A DNA stretch of 64,000 bases from Barthelona sp. PCE (Eukaryota; Metamonada: BaSk clade): contig JAUFOR010000005.1 in assembly GCA_040285745.1 (NCBI GenBank), forward strand, positions 248,001 through 312,000, read 5' to 3'. The first letter of the stretch is position 1, and every line of letters starts with the position of its first letter. Position numbers and translations under genes: made by a program. The notes below the pieces were generated by a model. It saw only the letters and a program-made list of their open reading frames with translations, did not search any database and was not told the origin of the DNA. Below, in pieces: positions 1-8,314 of this stretch.

Positions 1-153
1 ATGGGTAAGATGATATTGTATTCATTTGATCATTGGTTGATGAATCGCCAGAAATGTATGGTTTATTATGGGGTATTATCCACATTGTGGATGTGGCTCG
101 CAGCAGCCGTATTTTGGGCCGCACTCCATGGAACAAGCATAAACATTCAGTAA
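1..153 (+). CDS. C-terminal fragment of a membrane protein (5' end outside window)
   Basis: An open frame runs from the window edge to a TAA at 151-153 and encodes 50 residues. It contains a hydrophobic stretch rich in Trp, Leu and Ala (residues about 23-43), likely one transmembrane helix, and ends shortly after it. The ATG at base 1 is probably an internal Met or chance, because the window simply starts there. The next gene on the same strand begins 96 bases later, which fits the tight spacing seen elsewhere. I do not recognise the family. It could be the last exon of a multi-pass protein or a chance frame. Confidence 0.4.
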   Translation: MGKMILYSFDHWLMNRQKCMVYYGVLSTLWMWLAAAVFWAALHGTSINIQ

Positions 154-248
154 AAATTACTGTATACGTTGCAGGCCACTAAACCGCTTCAATACTTTTG
201 TTTTCATATTTTCAGCCTAATTCTCATCAGTTTTGCCTGATTCACACG

Positions 249-1478
249 ATGCCAACCGTAAAACGCGAATCTGAGGACGACTATATCGATGTCCAAACGC
301 CTTTTGAGTATGTGCTGGACTTGAACCAACCTGATACCACTCTTTTGGTGGCATTACGAAAGTTCATGGTGCAAAACGATAACCATGTTGTCACCGACAC
401 TCGAGTTCTCAAGCGATTGATCAACTGGCTCGACACAGACGTAATTGTTGGTGAGCATGAAGAAAATCTTTTGTGGGTTTTGACTAATCTGGCGAGAGAG
501 ACAACTTTTCTTGACTTTGGCGCTGTAAGATATGAGTTATTGAGTGCAGTTGTTGAGAAAACTGCATTGAAGTGGGCGCAAGAAAGGAGAATCCCAGATG
601 AGTTTCTGAAAGATGTATTTGTCCAGAATGTATGGATGTTATCAAATTTGGTGCTCCAATACAACAAATAGAGACATTCATGAGATACTTTGTTGAAATT
701 TCGGATATAATATTTGAGTATTTTGCAAATGATTTTGAAAAAATTTCGACAGTAATCTGGTTTCTTTCAATTTGTTTCAGCTCGAGAGGGGAATGGTGCC
801 ACGATGTCTATTACCCTATTGCGAATTTTGTTCTAAAGTGCTGGAAGTGCCATATATCTTTGTCTTATAAATCCCTTTTTTTTGTGTCTCAAACCCCTTC
901 TTGAGATAGTGGGAAATGAGGAATTTGATATCAAGTGTAAGATTGACATGAAAGATTGGATCAGAAGCAATCTCTTGCCTCACATTTCTGAAGCACATGT
1001 CGAGGTTGATTTTTCACCGCTGTGCCGCACTTTGCACAACATTGCATGTGTTGAGCCATCTAATGAGCTATTTGAGCTTGTTTTACTTTTTTTGAATAGA
1101 GATTTTGAGGAAAAGGAGTTGAGAGAGCTTATTTGGCTCTTTTCCAAATTGCTCATTTACCCAACTGCATACAAAGCACAAATATTCAGGTTTTTAGTTA
1201 ACGGTAGAGGGAATCACTCAGAGGGTGCTGTGTATGAAGCGTTATTTTGTTTTATTAATTATTTCTTAAGGTTTAACAAGGATGTTGAGATATTTAATTT
1301 GTTTTTCCAGTATGTCAATGATACAATGCCCCTCATTATTGATTTACAAAATGATGGGAAATTGGATATTGAGAATGAGTTGATGGCAATTATGAATATG
1401 CACTGCAGCAGGGTGGAATCAACGTTTGCTGAGACCATAGCTTTGGTACAGCGTGATAACAGCGTAGTCTTAGATTGA
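249..1478 (+). pseudogene. importin-alpha-like ARM-repeat protein with broken reading frame
   Basis: From ATG 249 the protein has ARM-type helices: a WVLTNLA segment near residue 75 and WMLSNL near residue 132, close to the WALTNIA and WTLSNLC helices of importin-alpha, the NLS-cargo adaptor for nuclear import. The frame closes at 669-671, but the similarity continues in another frame (WFLSICF near 760) up to about 835. A third frame carries about 30 bases to 867, and the first frame resumes to 1478 with further ARM-like helices. Each switch has the same sense, as if one base were missing, and the breaks lie at or near A or T runs. Joined, it would be about 410 residues, a little short for the family, and the usual basic importin-beta-binding N-terminus is not evident. 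It may be a decaying copy, or an intact gene with homopolymer sequencing errors. Introns explain the breaks less well because ARM helices span the joins. Confidence 0.6.
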
Positions 1479-2491
1479 TAATAAATGTATGTTTTTGAGC
1501 TTTTTTTTTAATAGTAAAAATGTTCTTTATTGTGTTAACTCTTTCAAAAAAAACGTTGTTGAGGTTTTGTTTTGTTTATTTCTTCTTTTTCTTCTTTTAA
1601 TTTTATCTCACTGTTTTGCTTTTCATCAATAAATTCAATAGTTATGTCAATAATGAACTCATTTGTATTAAAACACTTTATTTGTTGGTAAAGATGACTG
1701 TCCCTCGTTTCACGAATTATAGATTTAAAGCACAAATGTGTAAATGAAATCAAACAGCATGTAATATCTGTACATATGTGATAGTATATTTAGATAACTC
1801 AAACCGCAAACAATTTTTTGGAAAAAAAAGCTGTTAATGAGTTTTTTCTTTCTTATCACTTTTTTTGACATTTAGTGCTTCACTATCACAAAAGCCATGA
1901 TAAAATGTGAATAAAAGTGATAACAACACAATCAACTTAAAAATGTTTTGCGTAAAATTTTGTTGCTATTTTAAAGTTTGTTCACTTTTTATTGAGAATG
2001 AATGTGATAAGATGAAAAACATGAACAACTTCCAGTTGTTTACTGATATAGTATAAAATGTAAGTAGAAAGAAGAAGGAGGCATCGCATTGAAAGTTCGT
2101 TCGTTTTGTTCGCCCCTTCATAGTTTTTACACTTACTAAAAGCAAAATGATAGATTGGAAATATGGAAAACAAACCCCTTTTAAAGGAAAATGAAGTGCA
2201 CTCACAGAGCAGTCGAGAGAGAATCAAGCTCTATGAAATAGTATTATTCACAAACATTTTGCCTGAAATTTCAAAATGTACATATTGCAATTGAGTTGCA
2301 TTTTTAAATGTTAAGAACAAGCACAAACAATGATAAATTCACCTCATTTTTTATCGTAAAACTGATCATTTAGAGGTTTTTGTTTGTTTTACGTTTTTTC
2401 TTCTTTTTTGAGATAGCTGTGGGCAATATTTTACTCAGTTGTTAAGATTCAATTCAAATAGTACTTTCAAAACACAGAATTTGTAGTATAT
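1479..2491. other. AT-rich intergenic gap, no gene seen
   Basis: About 1 kb of T-rich and A-rich sequence with many short homopolymers. The minus-strand open frames around 1966-2227 and 1544-1753 have low-complexity Phe/Ile/Leu-rich translations and no recognisable motif. I see no tRNA or snRNA signature. It probably holds the 3' end signals of the ARM gene and the promoter of the homeodomain gene, and it is one of the longest gaps in the window. Confidence 0.5.
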
Positions 2492-3166
2492 ATGAAGAAA
2501 TCGAGATCATACCCACCTCAAGTTACTGAGATTCTACAGGAGTCTTTTAACAAACAACCGAAACCGAATCCCACCGTATATGAACAGCTAGGAAGACAGA
2601 CAGGTCTTCAAACTAGGCAAGTGAGGGTTTGGTTTCAGAATCGTCGATCAAAGCTCAAGAAAAAGCAAGAGAAGCAACAGATATCATCAATGATGGCCAA
2701 ACAAAGTCAGAGCTATGATATGCTTCAGACAGTTTTATTAAAGAGCGGTCTTATTGCATTCAAGCAGCAAATTGACCAAGTCATACTTTCAGATGCAGCA
2801 TTATCAGCGTATTATAACGTCACAAACCAATCTCCCGTGCAGTATTCACCTACTTCTCATGTTACAGCACCTTTTGCATACTCATACTCACTTTCGCCGT
2901 CTGCATCACCAACAATGTCTCCACTCACTTTATCCCCGTCCTCAATGACACCAGGTCTCACACCAGGTCTCACACCAGGTATGACTACTATTCCAACCAG
3001 CAGTTATGAGATCGACAAGACATTGACTCCAGCTGCTATGACATATAAAACGGAAATGAAGCAGACCGACAGTCTTGCTGCCTCTTCTCCGTCCAAGGAT
3101 AGCACGAATTTTGACTTTTCTTTTGAGCTACCGTATGATGATCAACCATTTATGGGATTATTCTAG
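2492..3166 (+). CDS. homeodomain transcription factor
   Basis: 224 residues. The homeodomain fills the N-terminus (residues about 1-60): a basic arm, then helices I and II, then the recognition helix with the canonical WFQNRR signature near residues 47-52 followed by a Lys-rich tail. The invariant Trp, Phe, Asn and Arg of the DNA-contacting helix are all present, so sequence-specific DNA binding is likely. The rest is low complexity, rich in Ser, Pro, Thr and Met, with a perfect 12-base tandem repeat at 2948-2980 that encodes TPGL units. It resembles a transactivation region. Spacing between homeodomain helices looks typical rather than TALE-like. The ATG at 2492 is the first in frame and lies almost directly before the domain. 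Targets are unknown. Confidence 0.88.
   Translation: MKKSRSYPPQVTEILQESFNKQPKPNPTVYEQLGRQTGLQTRQVRVWFQNRRSKLKKKQEKQQISSMMAKQSQSYDMLQTVLLKSGLIAFKQQIDQVILSDAALSAYYNVTNQSPVQYSPTSHVTAPFAYSYSLSPSASPTMSPLTLSPSSMTPGLTPGLTPGMTTIPTSSYEIDKTLTPAAMTYKTEMKQTDSLAASSPSKDSTNFDFSFELPYDDQPFMGLF
2948..2980 (+). repeat. 12-base tandem repeat inside homeodomain gene
   Basis: The unit ACACCAGGTCTC occurs twice exactly and then partially, coding for TPGL-TPGL-TPGM. It keeps the frame and probably arose by replication slippage in the low-complexity C-terminal tail. Confidence 0.85.
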
Positions 3167-3261
3167 TTCTTTAAATTTAGTGGCTAATAGATTCCAAATG
3201 GTGGTTAAAACTATGAAATTACTTCTGTAAATTTTGCCTTTTTTATTAATGTTTTGTTATT

Positions 3262-5343
3262 ATGGTGTATGCATACTTTTTGAGAACTTTACTGGGATCT
3301 GTCAGTGTAACTTCTATGATGCGTCACGGAAGCAATAGTGTCACACCTAAAGTACTGTTTTCAACATTTTTACTTTTTTGCTTCAACATGAAAGCATTTT
3401 TTTCGCACTTAAATGTGTTTATCATTGCAGTTTTGTGCTTACTTATCGCTGTAAGCGCAGGAAACCCTTATAAAACGTCCATACCTTCGATGAGCGTGTC
3501 AAATTGGCAAGGGAAGTTCATAGGATATTCTAAGAATCGAAATGATCTCAACCACGATCCTGTACGTTATCATGGGCTGAATTTTGCGAATATTCCTGGA
3601 ATGAGGACAGATCCGTTTTCTAGTATCACAGTAGTTAACCCTGCTCCAGAATACAGTGATCCTACCAAGTACGATACAACCCTTGTTCTCGATAGACACG
3701 GTGCTATGTCATTTACATTTGATCAGTACAATGGTTCACCAGTACCCACTCTGAACCAAATTGTTGGTGATTTTGTTTTCCCACCCCAGCAAGACTTCTT
3801 TGTTTACCGCACCACGTCTGCTCACCAAGATGTACGTGTTATTATCATGATTGATCAAGATCACACTGCCTATGCTTGGGAAAACGGCGGACTTCTTTGC
3901 CTTAAGACCAACCCAACTGTCACATGCATGGCAACTCAGTCGATGGTATCCTTCGACATGGGGACTCCTGCCAACGTCTTGAAACAGTACTCTGCCAAGA
4001 ACAAAGGGTACTCTTGCAACGGTAAGAAGCTCGCAATCGCAATCACACTTGCACCATCAGGTCTCATTGCTTTTGGCGTTGGTAACAACCAGGGTAACGC
4101 TGAGCGATATGTAAGCGACGCTGGTGCTGTTGCTTTACAGAACTGGTTTGATATCAACAACATGCAGTACGATAAGTACTTGTCCACGATCAAAACTCCG
4201 CCTCTTTCAGCCACTTTCACTGAGGACGATCTTGACATGTACCAGATTAGTGCAATCATGCTGAAAAACGCCCAAAACCCCAAGGTTGGAACGTTCGTCG
4301 CATCATTCTCTCCTTCTTATGGATATAAGGCATGGGTGCGTGACCAGTTGTATGGTCAACTTGCTCTTTTTGCAATTGGTGAAGAGGAGGCCCTCGCCCA
4401 GGGTATTGAGTTCCTAGCACAGGCCCAGCTACTCAATCCAGCATTCTATACTACTTATGATTGGTTTACTGGTCGTCCTGTTAACTTTGTTGAGCCACAA
4501 TTCGACTCAGCAGGTCAGTACTTGAACTTTGTTGAGCGTCTTTTGCCTTACTACAAGGATAACGTGCCTTTGCTGGTTTTGGATCGTAGTATGTACCTGG
4601 CAAACTTCCTTGTTCAGACGGTTAACAGCGATAAGTTTGGTCTCGGACCCCGCGGCGTTTCGATATGGGAGGAAAACAGTGATCCGATGACGGGTAAACC
4701 AAAGGATCACATGTATTACACATACACTCAGGTCATGGCAGCGGTTGGTTTGCGCAGCGCTGTCACTCTTGCAAAGAAGTTTGGTTGGGGAGAGAGCACA
4801 TATCAGAACGCCTATGATCGTCTCCGCCAGGGTATCAACGATAATATGTGGTGTGGCGACCATTATTGTCGATATAAGACGAAGGAAGGTGCATTTGACA
4901 CACGTTGTGACTCATCGACAGCCATGGGTGTCGCATTTGACATATTTGACAGCGACCGCCAGCGCGTGCACATGAAGACGCTCGCTCAAAATCTCACCCG
5001 TGAGGGCGAGGGCACTGGTGTTGCTCGTTATTGGGATGATCCATTTTTCTATGACGGAAAGTGGTCACCGGGTGGAATCGAGACAGATGGCCGCTCATCC
5101 CCATGGCCAGTCACAACAGCATTCACAGCATTTGCTGAGCACAAGCTGGGCGACAAGAGCCTTGCGCTCAAGAGACGCGACTGGATTCGTTCTCGTGCCG
5201 CTTTTGGCGGTATTCCTGTAGGAGAGTGCGTTTGCATCAAGCCTGATTGCTTTGTGTGGAATTCAGCACCTGACGTGTATGAGATGGCGGGTGTGTACGT
5301 ACTTCTTTCACTGATTACAGAAGGAATGTTCGAATTGAACTAG
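3262..5343 (+). CDS. secreted glucoamylase, glycoside hydrolase family 15
   Basis: Likely releases glucose from the non-reducing ends of starch, glycogen or oligosaccharides. The C-terminal two thirds is an alpha/alpha toroid of GH15 type. A WEEN motif near residue 470 matches the position of the catalytic acid Glu, and the segment with MWCGDHYCRY near residue 531 and the end region with VYEMAGVY fit the later helices. An N-terminal beta-rich domain (about 70-290) precedes it, as in prokaryote-type GH15 enzymes. A strong signal peptide starts at Met43 (base 3388), ending near VSAG, so secretion or delivery to a digestive vacuole is expected. The longer start at 3262 is given because a CCTTTTTT box lies at 3237-3244, but 3388 is equally plausible and gives the more normal signal peptide. 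Nearby tandem paralogues are absent. Confidence 0.85.
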   Translation: MVYAYFLRTLLGSVSVTSMMRHGSNSVTPKVLFSTFLLFCFNMKAFFSHLNVFIIAVLCLLIAVSAGNPYKTSIPSMSVSNWQGKFIGYSKNRNDLNHDPVRYHGLNFANIPGMRTDPFSSITVVNPAPEYSDPTKYDTTLVLDRHGAMSFTFDQYNGSPVPTLNQIVGDFVFPPQQDFFVYRTTSAHQDVRVIIMIDQDHTAYAWENGGLLCLKTNPTVTCMATQSMVSFDMGTPANVLKQYSAKNKGYSCNGKKLAIAITLAPSGLIAFGVGNNQGNAERYVSDAGAVALQNWFDINNMQYDKYLSTIKTPPLSATFTEDDLDMYQISAIMLKNAQNPKVGTFVASFSPSYGYKAWVRDQLYGQLALFAIGEEEALAQGIEFLAQAQLLNPAFYTTYDWFTGRPVNFVEPQFDSAGQYLNFVERLLPYYKDNVPLLVLDRSMYLANFLVQTVNSDKFGLGPRGVSIWEENSDPMTGKPKDHMYYTYTQVMAAVGLRSAVTLAKKFGWGESTYQNAYDRLRQGINDNMWCGDHYCRYKTKEGAFDTRCDSSTAMGVAFDIFDSDRQRVHMKTLAQNLTREGEGTGVARYWDDPFFYDGKWSPGGIETDGRSSPWPVTTAFTAFAEHKLGDKSLALKRRDWIRSRAAFGGIPVGECVCIKPDCFVWNSAPDVYEMAGVYVLLSLITEGMFELN

Positions 5344-5397
5344 TAAATATATATATATGATTTGTTTTCTCATTTAAATCCATTTAGAAAAAATTTT

Positions 5398-7077
5398 ATG
5401 ACAGACAGGGCTCCAAAATTGGCATTTTTTGCAATATACAATCCATCCTTTGCAGGAACAGAGGATTTAGAAAAGGATAAGCAATTACAAAAAATTCTCT
5501 ATCATTACCCTCGGAATTTTGACTTGGATACAGTTGACATCGATAGTTTAGATAAAATAATCGATGTGGACCCTGTTACTCACGTGAAGAATATTGACGG
5601 GGATGAGTTAGTTGAACCCGATCTTTTGTTAAGGCGTCTCAACTTTATGCAAGCTGCATCAACGTTTGCGTCATCGTTCCATACGATGGATAGTGTTAAT
5701 TATGTCGAAACATCGAACTATTGTTATGTAAGCATAAACCCTGAGGGAGATTTCCACTTCATGATGTGCTATTCATTGGGTGTATATGAGAACGAAAAAT
5801 GCCGCTACGAACTGAATCATGTTCTTGTGCAGAACTATCTCAATTATCTTTACGAGTTATGCATTCTTAAGTATGATATTCTGCAACGGCAGAGGGCCGG
5901 TTTGATCCATGACAAGTTAGTTTTCCTTGACGACGTGCTCGATGGATTCGCCCTCAACAACCACTCTCTCAAATGGCTGTTCCAGGGTATCACTTATCAT
6001 TCCGTTGTCAAGGAAAATTTGTTTAAGTTTCAGCGCATGTGTTTCTGCCTGAATGACATCGTTTACCAGAGCCTTAAGAATAACTACATCCGAACAAATC
6101 CTTTCTATGATGTTTTTATTGAGATCGTGAAACCTTTGGAGTACGTACTTATATTGCGCAACTCTAAGGTTTTGTTCACAAACCTTGACAACAGCGATCT
6201 CTTTACTAACTTTGCCAACGTTCGCCACATCATGACTGCCGAACTGAGCAAGTACAGCGATGCGTACCGTGGGTTTTTACTCAAAGGCGACTACCCGTTG
6301 AAAGTGAGCGTGTTCCTTCGTGGAAGCCAGTACACTCTGCTGCTGTATATGTTGAAAGAAGGGGCAGACCTGAACGTTATATGTTTATTTATCAAGAGAG
6401 TCGTGATGGTGGAGCCAATGGCTGTTCAAATCATTGAGGAGAAGCTATCGCATTATCTTGACAACTCATCTGTTGTCTTTGGGAGCATTCCCAGCCAGGC
6501 TCCACCATTAAATATCATCGGATCGTTAATTATTTTCAACTCAGTCAACAAAAGTCTTTGTTGCTTCAACTGTGATCGAGATCTTCCCATAAGCGTTCAG
6601 TCGCGCATTTATGAGATTCAAGCACAAATATTGAAGAGCACAGCGTATCTGGAGAGCGAAGAATACCGCGTTCTTTTGAGCCGGTTCAACGCGATTATTT
6701 CGGAGTTGAAGACGAAGTATTTTGGGCTGCTCAGCGAGGAGTACAGGCATCTTGTTAGTGATAACGAGGAGGAACAGGCAGCGTTTGTGCTCCTCAAGAG
6801 AGAATACGACGTTATATTACATAAGCTACAACAGTTCCGTTATGCTGCAAGATATAGCCGGATCATTGATGAAGAGAACGCCGCTGTAAGCTTCAGACAC
6901 AACCTTTACGACTTCTCGGCGAGGTACAGTGATGGATCTGTCGTCATTGCTCGTTGCGTTTTTGGTCGCATGGTTTACTATGTTCTTCAAACAGAAAGCT
7001 CAATGTTTGAGGCTATGGAGGCGTTTGAGCGGATTATCGATAAAACCCAACTGAGCCGCGTATTTCTGTTCCGCTAA
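5398..7077 (+). CDS. CCZ1: CCZ1-family vacuolar fusion protein (longin domain)
   Basis: 559 residues. The N-terminus reads LAFFAIYNPSF followed by an acidic patch and KILYHYP, closely matching the start of CCZ1 (FFIYNP ... KKILFYYP). This is the first longin domain of the INTU/CCZ1/HPS4 family. In other eukaryotes CCZ1 pairs with MON1 as the guanine nucleotide exchange factor that activates Rab7 on late endosomes and vacuoles. Length is close to the usual 480-560 residues. The middle and C-terminus are alpha/beta and lack obvious motifs. The first ATG in frame is 5398, after a T-rich leader. The 3' end is tail to tail with the next gene and overlaps it by four bases. MON1 is not in this window. 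Confidence 0.72.
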   Translation: MTDRAPKLAFFAIYNPSFAGTEDLEKDKQLQKILYHYPRNFDLDTVDIDSLDKIIDVDPVTHVKNIDGDELVEPDLLLRRLNFMQAASTFASSFHTMDSVNYVETSNYCYVSINPEGDFHFMMCYSLGVYENEKCRYELNHVLVQNYLNYLYELCILKYDILQRQRAGLIHDKLVFLDDVLDGFALNNHSLKWLFQGITYHSVVKENLFKFQRMCFCLNDIVYQSLKNNYIRTNPFYDVFIEIVKPLEYVLILRNSKVLFTNLDNSDLFTNFANVRHIMTAELSKYSDAYRGFLLKGDYPLKVSVFLRGSQYTLLLYMLKEGADLNVICLFIKRVVMVEPMAVQIIEEKLSHYLDNSSVVFGSIPSQAPPLNIIGSLIIFNSVNKSLCCFNCDRDLPISVQSRIYEIQAQILKSTAYLESEEYRVLLSRFNAIISELKTKYFGLLSEEYRHLVSDNEEEQAAFVLLKREYDVILHKLQQFRYAARYSRIIDEENAAVSFRHNLYDFSARYSDGSVVIARCVFGRMVYYVLQTESSMFEAMEAFERIIDKTQLSRVFLFR

Positions 7078-7985
7078 GAGCAGTCCCACCCAAAAGCTAT
7101 GTGATTAGCTTGTTTTGTGTGATGCTCTTCAATGGGAAAATCGTTCCAATGTATGAGAAAGTTGCCCCATCCGAGGTCGCCGAACATATAGTCCTGGATT
7201 TCACTGGCCCCAAGGGATACGAACAATTCGGTAACTTCATTCCAGGTTGTGGGTACACATGCTAATCTGTTCCTGATCATAAGACAGCGCGGTTCCTGGT
7301 CCCAATTGCCGATTTTGCTGAAGAAAACTGTTCCATAGTGGGAATCGAAACCATGTTCCTCAAGATAGCTTTGAACTACTCCCACGTATTTCTGTGCTTT
7401 GTCGCTTATCCCGGGCCACAGAGATGATACATCAGAATACATGTCAGCGTATGGCAGCATTGTGTCCTTCACGCTCCATCCAATGATTTGCTTTTGCTTG
7501 GTTTTTTCAATAAGACGGTATCGTGCAACAACGTCCGGATCGTAATTGTAGCATGGATTTCGGATATCGTCTTGGCTGTACACAACAACCAGCACACCAC
7601 AATCTTCGTCGTCGTAACCGCTGTTGTATTGCGAGCTTTCAACCTCTGAGTGATTGGCGAATATCTGAATTAAGGCTACGTCTTCTGGTATCTTTGAGCG
7701 AAAGGCCTCGGGAAGGTGAGCCGTGTAAAGTTGAAGAAGCATTTGATATAGATCATGATTTGATGATGGAATACATCCTAGTCTTGTAGCGTAAAGATCT
7801 GGAATACCGCCAAAGCGGCTTAATCCATGTCCGTTTCCTTCAATTTCCTCACATTTCGGGATTAAATACTCATGGTATGTTGAAAGGAAGTACTCCTGAA
7901 TATTTTCAGGAACAGTTTCTTGATTCATCAATTCTTTGATATCGTTCATGTTTAGACGCTGCTCATCAAATGGGAGGGCTTGCAT
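7074..7985 (-). CDS. DUF1963 (YwqG-like) protein
   Basis: 303 residues. The GLSRFGGIPDL motif near residue 54 is the hallmark of the DUF1963 family, where a G-x-S-x-x-G-G-x-P-x-L motif starts the beta-rich core. The C-terminal motif GDLGWGNFLIH also fits. The family is widespread in bacteria and scattered in protists and amoebae. Its biochemical role is not established. No signal peptide or membrane segment is seen, so it is probably cytosolic. Its stop overlaps the stop of the convergent CCZ1 gene. Base composition is like its neighbours, so there is no sign of a recent transfer even though relatives are mostly bacterial. Confidence 0.78.
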   Translation of the reverse strand: MQALPFDEQRLNMNDIKELMNQETVPENIQEYFLSTYHEYLIPKCEEIEGNGHGLSRFGGIPDLYATRLGCIPSSNHDLYQMLLQLYTAHLPEAFRSKIPEDVALIQIFANHSEVESSQYNSGYDDEDCGVLVVVYSQDDIRNPCYNYDPDVVARYRLIEKTKQKQIIGWSVKDTMLPYADMYSDVSSLWPGISDKAQKYVGVVQSYLEEHGFDSHYGTVFFSKIGNWDQEPRCLMIRNRLACVPTTWNEVTELFVSLGASEIQDYMFGDLGWGNFLIHWNDFPIEEHHTKQANHIAFGWDCS

Positions 7986-8314
7986 AGTTGAAGAAACTTT
8001 TGAAAAGTAAAAAGCCCAATGTTAAAGGGAAGGGAATATTTTGCAGGTGATTTCACTGTGCATTTGATTTTAATACTGCAATAAAAGTAGCTTGTAAATG
8101 TATGTTCCAGAAACATAGCTGAAGAATTGTAGTATTGAATAAATAGTTAAGAAAAGTTGTTTCTTGTTTAGATATCAATGTTGTGGCGAATTATCATTGT
8201 GAAATGTTTTTCAGTTGCATATATAGAGAATTTATTCATATACAAATACGAAACAGTCAAAAATATTCTATCTTTTACATTTTCATCCTTACACTTGGTA
8301 TTCATACACTTACA

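Noticed and set aside
630-673. Intron of 44 bases (GTATGG ... AG) to repair the first break in the ARM gene
   Set aside because: It restores the frame, but deletes the WMLSNL helix that best matches importin-alpha, and the acceptor lacks a CTAAC box.
1966-2227. Two minus-strand open frames of about 80 codons
   Set aside because: Phe/Ile/Leu-rich low-complexity translations in an AT-rich gap, with no motif.
7074-7985. Recent bacterial transfer of the DUF1963 gene
   Set aside because: The family is mainly bacterial, but composition matches neighbours and no flanking repeats or mobile genes are present.
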